7,996 nt of DNA, taken from NCBI GenBank assembly GCA_003451635.1, contig DMAT01000106.1, forward strand, positions 1 to 7,996, in the 5' to 3' direction. Within the stretch, counting starts at the first letter, position 1. Every line of letters starts with the position of its first letter. The stretch is from Syntrophus sp. (in: bacteria). Its GTDB lineage: Bacteria; Desulfobacterota; Syntrophia; Syntrophales; UBA8958. Shown piece after piece: positions 1-6,373 of the stretch. The notes below the pieces were generated by a model, which was given only the letters and a program-made list of their open reading frames with translations, did no database searches and had not been told where the DNA came from. Position numbers and translations under genes: made by a program.

Positions 1-40
1 TGAAAACTTAATAATTCTAAACTACTTTATTCGTTATCTC

Positions 41-871
41 TTAACATTCAGCGTTCAGCCTCGCCACCTTCACCATTACCGGCCTGGCGATCAGTTCGGA
101 CAGGGGGATCACTTCCAGGCCTTTATTTTTCAATCCAACCAGGATTAAATCAACCTCGTGCAGCCATTCTTCAACGCCGCCGGTGCTTCGCGGCCGGACA
201 TCATGAAGGAGGATGATATCATCGGCCTTCACCCTTTTAAGGATTTTCCCGGCGAGCCCATGGATCCGCCTATTCCCGAAGTCCCCGGCCCGGCAGGAAA
301 AAATGACGCAATAAAGCCCTACTTTACGCAGAACATTGGCCAGTTTCGAATTCGCAATGCCCACGGGCGGCCGGAACGCCAGGGGAGCGATGCCGAAGCG
401 ACGGAGCAAGGTCTGCGTCGAGGCAATCTCCCGTAACAGTCTTTCCGTCCGGCGCAGCATCAAGAAAGGATCATGGCTATACGAGTGATTTCCGATGTCA
501 TGACCTCGCTCTAAAATCGCCGAGACAAGATGCTCGTATTGGCCGGCCCTTTCTCCGGTAACGAAAAAGGCCCCTCTTACGCCGTGCCTGTCCAGCAGTT
601 GCAAAAGCACCGGGGTCGTCGCCGGATCCGGACCATCATCGAAGGTGAGGGCCACGGCCGATCTTCCCGTTCGTCCCCGGCTGATGACCGGCATAATGAA
701 ACCATACTCCGGATGAAACGCCGCAGCCACACAGAGGACCACAAAGATGAATAGGGGCACGGCGGCCCATTCGACACGCACGGTGGCCAGAACCAGGGCG
801 AGGAGCATCGCCGCAAGACCGGCGGTCACAGCCGGCGGGATAGCGCCCATCTTCCTGCGGTCTTCTTTCAT
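41..871 (-). CDS. Membrane-anchored NodB-type polysaccharide deacetylase
   Basis: Carbohydrate esterase family 4 (NodB homology) protein, 276 aa from the chosen start. Family members remove N- or O-acetyl groups from glycans in a metal-dependent reaction. All core motifs are visible: TFDDGPDP at residues 76-83 (catalytic Asp and metal Asp), HSYSH at 129-133 (the two metal His), FRPP at 166-169, and ILLHD at 220-224 (catalytic His). Residues about 14-31 and 35-52 are hydrophobic, suggesting an N-terminal membrane anchor or hairpin with the catalytic domain outside the cytoplasm. The frame stays open upstream to 967, but the ATG at 871 is preferred. It forms an ATGA overlap with the stop of the radical SAM gene, has GGGAG about 11 nt upstream, and removes an N-terminal extension that only overlaps the previous gene. 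It is the last visible gene of the ACP operon. The substrate is unknown; a glycolipid or cell-envelope glycan is an inference from context. Confidence 0.88.
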   Translation of the reverse strand: MKEDRRKMGAIPPAVTAGLAAMLLALVLATVRVEWAAVPLFIFVVLCVAAAFHPEYGFIMPVISRGRTGRSAVALTFDDGPDPATTPVLLQLLDRHGVRGAFFVTGERAGQYEHLVSAILERGHDIGNHSYSHDPFLMLRRTERLLREIASTQTLLRRFGIAPLAFRPPVGIANSKLANVLRKVGLYCVIFSCRAGDFGNRRIHGLAGKILKRVKADDIILLHDVRPRSTGGVEEWLHEVDLILVGLKNKGLEVIPLSELIARPVMVKVARLNAEC

Positions 872-2217
872 TGTACCAGATGCTCCCACAGGGGACCCAC
901 CTGCCCTCTGGCATGTAGCCTCGACAACGCCTTGAACATCCCGGGCTGGCTGCCGCCGACCACCCAATTCGGGCGTCCGGCGACCAGTTCGTTTATCAAT
1001 GCCGTTCCACGCGCCCGGCTCAGGGCCGGGGACCAGTAAAAGACCGGATACAGGAGATTCGCCGCAGAATCAAGCTGGCCCTCCCGAACGGCCCGCTCAT
1101 GCAGAGCCGTGTGCGGGTAAATTCTCACCCCATTGTAGACGAAAAAAACTGTTTTCTCCAATTGGCTGGAATTTGTTATGGTTTCTCGAATGGTATCTTC
1201 ATCCTCCCCGGGTCCCCCGATCATTAGGTAATGGGCGACATGGAGGCCGGCGTCCAGGGCCGACCGGTGGGCGAAGAAGACCTCCTCTTTAGCAAAAGGT
1301 TTATGATAAAGACCAAGCACCAAATCAGAGAGGGCCTCGGTGCCGAATTCCACATGCCGGAGCCCCGCATCGGCCAGGACCCGGTAGTAGTCCGGCGGCG
1401 GGCAGGTCGGGGTAAAAAACCCTCCCCAGGGAATGGAAACGCCGGCCTTCTGGAAGGCCAGAGCTACTTCCCGGCTATGTTCGTAGCTGCCGTTGAACGT
1501 CGAATCCGTGATGTACAGGTATTTAGCCCCCCCATCCTGAAGCATCCGGGCCATCTGGCCCACTTCCGAAGGTGGCGTGAAGCGGAACCGCCTGCCCTCG
1601 ATATGGGGGTACGTACAATAGATGCAGCCGAAGGGGCAGCCGCGCTTGGTCTGCACATTGAGCATGCCCCCCCTTTTCAGGTAATAAGAAGTATAGGAAT
1701 GATTAGGAAAAATGCCGCGCCCGAAGGGGACTGAGATGGGTTCCGGGTATCCGGCCGGACCCCTCCCGGCCACGATGCCGGGGAGACCGGCCCCCGATTC
1801 TCCCCTTTCCAGGGCATCGAGGAGAAGGGGCAGCCGCTCCCCTTCGCCGATCACACCAAAATCGGCGTCGAGTTCGGTCATGAATTCACCGGGCAGGATC
1901 GTGAACCCGCTCCCCCCCAGGACAATGACGCCTTCCGAATTATGTCTGATCACCTCGATCAAGCCGGCGATCTCCCCAATAAACGATTGCGTGCAAACCC
2001 CATCGACATTATCTATATTACGAATGGATACTCCGACAACATCGGGACGGAAGCCGGAAAGAACGTCGGCAAGGGCGGAAGCAGTCTTCAGTTCGTTCAT
2101 ATCGACGCACTGGACCCGATGGGGGGGCGAGATGGCATTCAGTACATAGTCGATGCCGATGGGGTAGGTCGGGTAAGGTTCCCTCATGGTGTTAGTCGAA
2201 ACGAGCAGTACTTTCAT
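868..2217 (-). CDS. B12-binding-domain radical SAM protein, lipid-cluster type
   Basis: 449-aa enzyme with an N-terminal cobalamin-binding-like Rossmann domain (about residues 1-150). It carries a YPTYPIG segment at 15-21, SIRNIDN at 64-70, a GGSGFT turn at 101-106 and a GEGE motif at 124-127. The radical SAM core follows, with the 4Fe-4S motif C194-x3-C198-x2-C201 (CPFGCIYC) and a GGPGED segment further on. No DxHxxG motif is seen, so any cobalamin would be bound without the usual His ligand, as in many members of this class. Such enzymes use S-adenosylmethionine to start radical chemistry such as methylation, cyclisation or C-C bond formation. The SIRNIDN stretch and the ACP and CrtI-like partners recall the B12-radical SAM proteins of ladderane-type and other lipid clusters; that assignment is from memory and context. 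It overlaps both neighbours by 4 bp (ATGA). The gene contains four seven-base G/C homopolymers. Confidence 0.88.
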   Translation of the reverse strand: MKVLLVSTNTMREPYPTYPIGIDYVLNAISPPHRVQCVDMNELKTASALADVLSGFRPDVVGVSIRNIDNVDGVCTQSFIGEIAGLIEVIRHNSEGVIVLGGSGFTILPGEFMTELDADFGVIGEGERLPLLLDALERGESGAGLPGIVAGRGPAGYPEPISVPFGRGIFPNHSYTSYYLKRGGMLNVQTKRGCPFGCIYCTYPHIEGRRFRFTPPSEVGQMARMLQDGGAKYLYITDSTFNGSYEHSREVALAFQKAGVSIPWGGFFTPTCPPPDYYRVLADAGLRHVEFGTEALSDLVLGLYHKPFAKEEVFFAHRSALDAGLHVAHYLMIGGPGEDEDTIRETITNSSQLEKTVFFVYNGVRIYPHTALHERAVREGQLDSAANLLYPVFYWSPALSRARGTALINELVAGRPNWVVGGSQPGMFKALSRLHARGQVGPLWEHLVQ

Positions 2218-3674
2218 ATCAGCCTCCCCGCCACGTCCCGGATGAATTTTTCATGGCCGATCATCTGCCGGACGGCCTGAAAAGACCCCAACGTGGTCCC
2301 CATAATCCCCGAAGCCATCCTATTCTGGCCGGCGAAAACCAGCCCTTTGACGGGCGCACGATTCAAGGAAGCCGCTTTCATAAGTTGTTTCGTCGTGCGC
2401 ATGATCCCGTACGCCGATCCGCCGGGACTGTTTACACCATCCCGGATGGTGAGGGGCGAATAGACGTCCAGGAGATTCATCTCCCGAAGGCCGAATAACT
2501 CCGCCGCCCCATCTATCAGCTCCCGCGCCCGATTTATCTTGGCCTCCTTGTAGCCTTCGCCGCGCCTCCCCGACATCGTTTTTTCCCAGGGTCGCCATTC
2601 CTCGATACTACTGGTGGTAATCATGGAGAGAAGATTCACTCCCGGTTGCCCGCTTTCGCGCAGTTGGTGGAAAATCCCCCGGGCAAGAGAACCGTCCGAC
2701 CCAGTGTAGAGGCGGTAAACATTGTAAGGAAGCGCCCCGTGCAAATCGGCGGCAACGGCGGCATTCACACCGAGGAGCCCTTGGGTGTTCTCCATTTGGG
2801 CCACCCGCTCACGATAGGAAGGACGGATCATCTCAGGGGGGAGCATTGATAAGACGGTTTCCGGATGAACGGCGGCAATGACGACATCCGCAGGGAGGAT
2901 TCGTCCGGAGCTTAAAACGGCGCCCTTTACATGACCCGCCTCCACTTCAATCGCCGCAACACCATCCCCGGCCACAATATTTCCGCCCAACGACTGGAAT
3001 TGGGACACGAAAGCATCGGCCATGGCCGTGCCGCTGCCTGCCAAACGCCAGGAAGACAGTAGATAGGAGGCCAGGGTCATGTAGTAATAATAAACCGGGC
3101 AGTCCCGCAGCGGAATCCCGATCAACTCAGCCGGAACACCCAGTACGGCAGTCAGCCGGAGGGAACAACCCAAGCGCGAAAGGCAATCTCCCATGGATTC
3201 AAAGCGTTCCGGGGAAAGGTCGGACAGGGTCGGGGAAAGGAGAAAATCAAACGTCGACAGCGCTCGGGATGTTTCCCTCAGATCGGCCATGATCGACGTA
3301 ATCTGGCGCTGTTCCTCCGGAAAGGTTCGCCTCAGGTTTTCTTCAAAGGGATCGATGCCGGCAGGGAGATTGAATTCAAAATCGTCGAAGATATAACGGT
3401 CGATGATGCCTTCAGCGCCCATGCGCTTGAGGGGAATAAGGGGCGTAACACCGAGGGCATCCCATAATCGTCGCAGCACCTGTCCCCGGTCGAGGGAGCC
3501 AAGATAGTGGACGCCCACGGGGCAATCGATACCGGATCGGCGGTAACTGCGCATCAGCCCTCCGGGCTGCGGGTTCCTTTCCACAACCGTCACCGGAAGC
3601 TGAAGCTGCGCCAGGATGATACCGGCGGTCAGCCCACCGATACCCGAACCGATAATCAGGACCCGTCCAGACAT
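2214..3674 (-). CDS. FAD-dependent phytoene desaturase/retinol saturase-like oxidoreductase
   Basis: 486-aa flavoprotein of the CrtI/carotenoid isomerase/retinol saturase superfamily. An N-terminal dinucleotide-binding fold is clear: VLIIGSGIGG at residues 5-14 gives the GxGxxG motif, and E32 ends the second beta strand (VTVVER) to bind the FAD ribose. PGGLMRSYRRSG follows shortly after. Near the C-terminus (about 444-471), GLVFAGQNRMASGIMGTTLG is the typical flavin-contacting FAG...G segment. The length is normal for the family. Members add or remove hydrogens at C=C bonds of hydrophobic chains. With an ACP gene 6 bp upstream and a B12-radical SAM gene overlapping downstream (ATGA), desaturation, isomerisation or saturation of an acyl-ACP or polyene lipid is more likely than carotenoid synthesis; no phytoene synthase or other carotenoid gene is present. 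The exact reaction cannot be read from the sequence. Confidence 0.87.
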   Translation of the reverse strand: MSGRVLIIGSGIGGLTAGIILAQLQLPVTVVERNPQPGGLMRSYRRSGIDCPVGVHYLGSLDRGQVLRRLWDALGVTPLIPLKRMGAEGIIDRYIFDDFEFNLPAGIDPFEENLRRTFPEEQRQITSIMADLRETSRALSTFDFLLSPTLSDLSPERFESMGDCLSRLGCSLRLTAVLGVPAELIGIPLRDCPVYYYYMTLASYLLSSWRLAGSGTAMADAFVSQFQSLGGNIVAGDGVAAIEVEAGHVKGAVLSSGRILPADVVIAAVHPETVLSMLPPEMIRPSYRERVAQMENTQGLLGVNAAVAADLHGALPYNVYRLYTGSDGSLARGIFHQLRESGQPGVNLLSMITTSSIEEWRPWEKTMSGRRGEGYKEAKINRARELIDGAAELFGLREMNLLDVYSPLTIRDGVNSPGGSAYGIMRTTKQLMKAASLNRAPVKGLVFAGQNRMASGIMGTTLGSFQAVRQMIGHEKFIRDVAGRLI

Positions 3675-3680
3675 GACTTG

Positions 3681-3980
3681 TTACGGGACTTCCGGTGCAG
3701 TCAAATCTCCGCCACCGATATGGCCCTTTGTCCGGTGATGGCAGACATGATCCGCTAACGCTGTTACAGAGGCAAAGACCTTGATGCCCAGTTCTTTGCT
3801 GTCGATTTCTACGCCGTAATCTTTTTCCAGCATCATGACCAGTTCCAGGACATCGATGGAATCCAGTCCGAGATCGCCACCGATGAGTTGTCCGTTCTCG
3901 TCGATATCCTCTGGAGAGACATCCAGAAGGTTCAGGGTCTCGATGATTTTTTGTTTCAATTCAATAATCAATTGGTTCAT
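3681..3980 (-). CDS. Acyl carrier protein, dedicated to the downstream lipid-type operon
   Basis: 99-aa carrier protein. The phosphopantetheine attachment motif is GLDSID with Ser41, flanked by acidic helix II (DVLELVMMLEKDYGVEID). The start is firm, because AAGGAA sits just upstream of the ATG at a normal spacing. The ACP core would end near residue 78. The last 20 or so residues (CHHRTKGHIGG and beyond) are an extra tail with Cys and His not seen in housekeeping AcpP. That tail and the genomic position argue for a specialised ACP, not the one for general fatty acid synthesis. It is the first gene of the operon, 6 bp ahead of the FAD oxidoreductase. It probably carries the acyl intermediate on which the oxidoreductase and radical SAM enzyme act (inference). 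Confidence 0.93.
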   Translation of the reverse strand: MNQLIIELKQKIIETLNLLDVSPEDIDENGQLIGGDLGLDSIDVLELVMMLEKDYGVEIDSKELGIKVFASVTALADHVCHHRTKGHIGGGDLTAPEVP

Positions 3981-4031
3981 GGGTTTCCTTCGTAATTATC
4001 ATTATCGCCCCGGAGGGGACGCCAATTCAGT

Positions 4032-4062
4032 CGGCGTTTAAGGAAGACTTCCTTAAACGCCG
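4032..4062. repeat. Near-perfect 31-bp palindrome upstream of the ACP gene
   Basis: The left arm CGGCGTTTAAGGAAG (4032-4046) and right arm CTTCCTTAAACGCCG (4048-4062) are exact reverse complements around a single A at 4047. In the predicted leader RNA of the ACP operon it would form a very stable hairpin ending about 50 nt before the ACP start codon. It is not followed by a T-tract on either strand, so a simple intrinsic terminator is unlikely. A dyad operator, an attenuator-like or mRNA-stabilising hairpin, or a small mobile repeat unit remain possible. The symmetry is directly visible; the role is not. Confidence 0.85.
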
Positions 4063-4113
4063 GATCGGTCAAAACATTTTTATTCAATAGGTTGATCATC
4101 ACATAGGGCCGTG

Positions 4114-4143
4114 TCTATACAATACCGGTTCAGGAAAAGTCAA
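4114..4143 (-). promoter_or_regulatory. Putative sigma-70 promoter of the ACP operon with overlapping dyad
   Basis: Read on the minus strand there is a -35-like TTGACT (4138-4143), an 18-nt spacer and a -10-like TATAGA (4114-4119). Transcription would start near 4107, giving a leader of about 125 nt that includes the 31-bp palindrome. A small dyad, GTCAA-N4-TTGAC at 4139-4152, overlaps the -35 box and could be a repressor site. The match is reasonable but untested. Confidence 0.4.
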
Positions 4144-4160
4144 CAAATTGACAATATTGC

Positions 4161-4195
4161 CATGACCCCTGAAGATGATTTTCATAGGCGTCATG
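4161..4195. repeat. Imperfect inverted repeat just after the split hypothetical gene
   Basis: CATGACCCCT (4161-4170) and AGGCGTCATG (4186-4195) pair at 9 of 10 positions around a 15-nt loop, directly downstream of the stop codon at 4199. The position suits a transcript 3' end for the minus-strand gene, but no T-tract follows, so a terminator role is only a weak suggestion. Confidence 0.3.
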
Positions 4196-4198
4196 ATG

Positions 4199-4939
4199 TC
4201 ACACCTCACGCCAAAGCCTGGCCTTCACGAGGCGCTGCACCAGGGCCTTCCGTTTTCCGTGTCTGGTCATGAAAGTTTCCATTTCCCGATTAAAGGCCTG
4301 CCGATTCATGTGCAGGCTGTACGCCTCGGCGAGATCGGCCAGGGCCTGACAGACTTCGTCGTAGGCCAATCCCGAGCCCCGTTCGGCCTGCCTGGAAGCG
4401 GTTTGCCAGGCCCTGGGGAAATCTGCAGCCAATCTGGCCAGCTCGGTTTCGCGTCGTTTCCGACGCGTCGCCTCCGTCTGCTCACGGGCCTTTTGCTCTC
4501 GACGGAGCCTAATCTCTTTCGCCTTCTCCACCTGATCCCGAATCTGCCCCAAAGTCCGACGATTTTCCCTGTTCCCGGTCTTTCTATCCCTTGACCGCCA
4601 GGCGTGGAAATTGTTTTTCAATTGCCGCTCCGCCTGGACGCCTTGACCGGACAGCAACTGTTTCAACAGCTCCCGCACCTCTTCCCGAGGCAAACCGTCG
4701 AACCAGGAATCAAGCTCATTTTGGCTTGCAATGCCGGTTTTAAGGTCCGGGGCGCCCATCCCGACGGCAATCAGGAGATCCTCATCCACATCAAGGAATT
4801 CTGCCAACGCCTGCTGCGCTGGCGTGAGTTTCCCCAATCCTTCCGGAAGCAGGGGCTCCAATTCGTCATCATCCTCTTCGCAGTTGCTCATGGCGGCAAG
4901 CCATCCGATATAAAGTCCACGGAGATCACCTCTATTCAT
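4199..4939 (-). CDS. Conserved hypothetical protein, C-terminal half of a split gene
   Basis: 246 aa from the ATG at 4939. It begins MNRGDLRGLYIGWLAAMSN, followed by an acidic stretch (CEEDDDELEP), a GLGKLTPAQQALAEFLDVDEDLL segment, a long charged Arg/Glu-rich region in the middle that is probably coiled coil, and a basic end. I recall this as the second part of a widespread uncharacterised single-chain protein of about 400 aa, often next to a SWIM zinc-finger gene. In that family a DLRALYLGWL-like stretch directly follows the domain encoded here by the upstream ORF. The two ORFs are out of frame and overlap by 8 bp (ATGAATAG). The frame is open further upstream to 5014, but that extension only shadows the other ORF. 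No clear Shine-Dalgarno precedes the ATG. Function unknown. It is either a separately translated, coupled subunit or the 3' part of a frameshifted gene. Confidence 0.7.
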   Translation of the reverse strand: MNRGDLRGLYIGWLAAMSNCEEDDDELEPLLPEGLGKLTPAQQALAEFLDVDEDLLIAVGMGAPDLKTGIASQNELDSWFDGLPREEVRELLKQLLSGQGVQAERQLKNNFHAWRSRDRKTGNRENRRTLGQIRDQVEKAKEIRLRREQKAREQTEATRRKRRETELARLAADFPRAWQTASRQAERGSGLAYDEVCQALADLAEAYSLHMNRQAFNREMETFMTRHGKRKALVQRLVKARLWREV

Positions 4940-5348
4940 CACGGAGCGGCGACAGACGCGCCATCCAGCCCGTACCGTCCTCCATTCCGAAACGTTCGTA
5001 ATCCTCCGATTCATCGAGGTGCCAGCCGATTACCCAGTGGGTCTTCGTGGCCTCGGCATCCAGAATCCCCGTTACGGCAATGGCTTTTGCCGTCTCCCGG
5101 TCCAGAGCCGCCAGCGGCAGGCGCACCATGAAGGTCGCACTTCCCCAATTGGCCAGATATACATGGGCATCGAAAAAACGCTTCATTAGTTCCCGTGGAT
5201 TCCCCTTAAAGTCTCCCCACTGGTAATCATTAACAAAATTCACCGGCGTAATGCGGGCGCGGCTGGAAATCGCCCGCAGGGCTGCCGTCTCCGACGCTGA
5301 GAGCGGGCGGTCAATAGCCAGGAACTCGTAATACTGATATTCACTCAT
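4932..5348 (-). CDS. Conserved hypothetical protein, N-terminal half of a split gene
   Basis: 138-aa ORF beginning MSEYQYYEFLAIDRPLSASE, an N-terminus I recognise from a common uncharacterised protein family. Next come ARITPVNFVNDYQWGDFKGN, an FDAHVYLANWGSATFMVRLP segment, and an end at GWMARLSPLRDE. No membrane segments or signal peptide are visible. In full-length relatives, as remembered, the chain continues after this last segment into the sequence encoded by the next ORF (4199-4939). Here a TAG stop intervenes and the continuation lies in another frame. Restoring the frame would give about 384 aa, close to the family's usual length. Function unknown. The usual SWIM zinc-finger neighbour is not in this window. 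Confidence 0.72.
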   Translation of the reverse strand: MSEYQYYEFLAIDRPLSASETAALRAISSRARITPVNFVNDYQWGDFKGNPRELMKRFFDAHVYLANWGSATFMVRLPLAALDRETAKAIAVTGILDAEATKTHWVIGWHLDESEDYERFGMEDGTGWMARLSPLRDE

Positions 5349-5412
5349 CTGTTTGCCACCCCATTAAACATTTTGGAAATTTCACATTCATGATTCAATC
5401 CCATTGTTAAAA

Positions 5413-5442
5413 TAAATACACTGACGGTGTCTTATCTGTCAA
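5413..5442 (-). promoter_or_regulatory. Weak putative promoter for the split hypothetical gene
   Basis: On the minus strand a perfect -35 TTGACA (5437-5442) is followed after 18 nt by TATTTA (5413-5418), a poor -10 match in an AT-rich stretch. It lies about 65 bp upstream of the start at 5348. The -35 is convincing, the -10 is not. Confidence 0.3.
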
Positions 5443-5791
5443 GTTATGACCGGTCTGCAACCTTCCTAAATGCCTTATGCGTTTTGTCTACTTTGTGGCC
5501 CGTTTTCGAACCAGAACATACCATGTGTTACGGCTCGCAGTCCCAACTTTAAGAGGTTCATCCGGTTGATGCATAGTCGAATGAAGACTTTAGGGATCAT
5601 CAAAGATACGACATGCCAAACATCAAATCAAAGTTGCAATTTTTGTTATCAAGGTATACCAATGAATACCGGATGAAAGATGGCATTATTGGGGGATGAC
5701 CGGGTGTATTTTTATACTTCCTGAAGGCAATAAAAATGATATATCCTTCAATATGCATTCTTTCAATCGCTAATCAGCAAGAGCAATCCAC
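5443..5791. other. AT-rich intergenic stretch without recognised genes
   Basis: The only open frame of note (5470-5676, plus) has no clear ribosome binding site and a composition typical of random translation. No tRNA, terminator with T-tract or repeat unit was recognised. There is a short palindrome, GGTATACC, at 5653-5660. The stretch is clearly richer in A+T than the flanking genes. Confidence 0.6.
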
Positions 5792-5875
5792 TGCCAACTC
5801 AGTTGGCACCCCTGCCCACAAAGTTGGCAGGCAGGAACTTCCCCAGAGAAAATAAATCTTGCCAACGTCAGGCAA
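5792..5875 (+). promoter_or_regulatory. TTGGCA/TGCCAA repeat cluster, candidate enhancer-binding-protein sites
   Basis: A perfect dyad TGCCAACT-C-AGTTGGCA lies at 5792-5808. The half-site AGTTGGCA recurs at 5822-5829, and TTGCC-N7-GGCAA lies at 5859-5875. The group sits roughly 45 to 125 bp upstream of the start predicted from the -24/-12 promoter at 5893-5908, where activators of sigma-54 RNA polymerase usually bind. The repeats are seen directly; the activator role is inferred from position. Confidence 0.55.
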
Positions 5876-5892
5876 TGCTGGTTATTAGCAAA

Positions 5893-5908
5893 TGGCTTAT
5901 AAATTGCT
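5893..5908 (+). promoter_or_regulatory. Sigma-54 (RpoN) -24/-12 promoter of the DUF1566 gene
   Basis: TGGCTTATAAATTGCT matches the consensus TGGCAC-N5-TTGCW. The invariant GG (5894-5895) and GC (5906-5907) are exactly 10 nt apart, and the TTGCT half is perfect. Transcription would start near 5919, leaving a leader of about 35 nt with GGAG (5942-5945) before the ATG at 5954. Spacing, orientation and the upstream dyads all agree, so expression probably depends on a response regulator-type enhancer-binding protein. Confidence 0.7.
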
Positions 5909-5953
5909 TTATGATGTAGTCGTAAAGATAAAAAAGGAAACGGAGAAAGCACC

Positions 5954-6373
5954 ATGAAAAAGATTCTTGTTTTGGTTTGTCTGGTATTGTTTTTGGGGAC
6001 TTTAGTTTCTGTAGAGTATGCGGCAGCGGATCGTTTTGTAAACAACAACGACGGCACGGTTACGGACACGCAAACAGGCCTGATGTGGGCGAATAGTGAC
6101 AACGGATCGAATATTGACTGGTATAATGCCAAGAGCTATTGTGAGGGATATAGCGGAGGCGGGAAATCCGGCTGGCGGATGCCGACTACTGATGAGTTGG
6201 GGCAACTGCGTAACAGCGGCGCCTATGGATCTGTAATAAAGAAAACCGCAGGGTATGTTTGGGCAACGCGCGGTTCCGAGGCTGCCATCTTTCCTTCCTA
6301 CAGTGGCTTTCGGAAGTGGACTCCCCAGTCCGTCGGCAACATCCGGGCACTCCCTGTGCGTTCCGGCAAGTAG
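5954..6373 (+). CDS. Secreted small DUF1566 (Lcl C-terminal-like) domain protein
   Basis: 139 aa. Residues 1-25 form a signal peptide: MKK, then a hydrophobic core (ILVLVCLVLFLGTLV), ending around YAAA before DRF. The mature part is a single DUF1566-type domain. FVNNNDGTVTDTQTGLMWA is its characteristic opening; W-N-A-K-S-YCEGYSGGGKSGWRMPTTDELGQL follows, and the end is RALPVRSGK. The domain occurs in large secreted or surface proteins, including the end of Legionella collagen-like adhesin, and often as stand-alone paralogues in deltaproteobacteria. Its biochemical role is not established. The usual VRCVR-like ending is modified here and one of the typical Cys is absent, so the protein may be a divergent or shortened copy. 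It stands alone between two AT-rich gaps behind a sigma-54-type promoter. GGAG lies 8 nt before the ATG. Confidence 0.85.
   Translation: MKKILVLVCLVLFLGTLVSVEYAAADRFVNNNDGTVTDTQTGLMWANSDNGSNIDWYNAKSYCEGYSGGGKSGWRMPTTDELGQLRNSGAYGSVIKKTAGYVWATRGSEAAIFPSYSGFRKWTPQSVGNIRALPVRSGK

Noticed and set aside
872..967. N-terminal extension of the deacetylase up to 967
   Set aside because: It lies entirely inside the radical SAM gene, is not part of the NodB fold, and the ATG at 871 gives the same ATGA junction as the neighbouring gene pair.
1231..1734. Long plus-strand ORF of 167 aa (and others such as 158-436, 1712-2149, 1942-2280)
   Set aside because: Each lies antisense to a well-supported minus-strand gene with clear family motifs, and the translations show no recognisable domain; they are shadows of GC-rich coding sequence.
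2214..3674. Carotenoid biosynthesis (crtI) as the role of the FAD oxidoreductase
   Set aside because: No phytoene synthase or other carotenoid gene is nearby; the ACP and radical SAM partners point to lipid chemistry instead.
4032..4062. Palindrome as an intrinsic terminator
   Set aside because: No T-rich run follows the stem on either strand.
5470..5676. 68-aa plus-strand ORF in the intergenic gap
   Set aside because: No ribosome binding site, no recognisable domain, and random-looking composition in an AT-rich stretch.
5803..5819. TTGGCAC as a second sigma-54 promoter
   Set aside because: The -12 half at the required spacing reads CCCAC instead of TTGC, so only the TTGGCA dyad role is kept.
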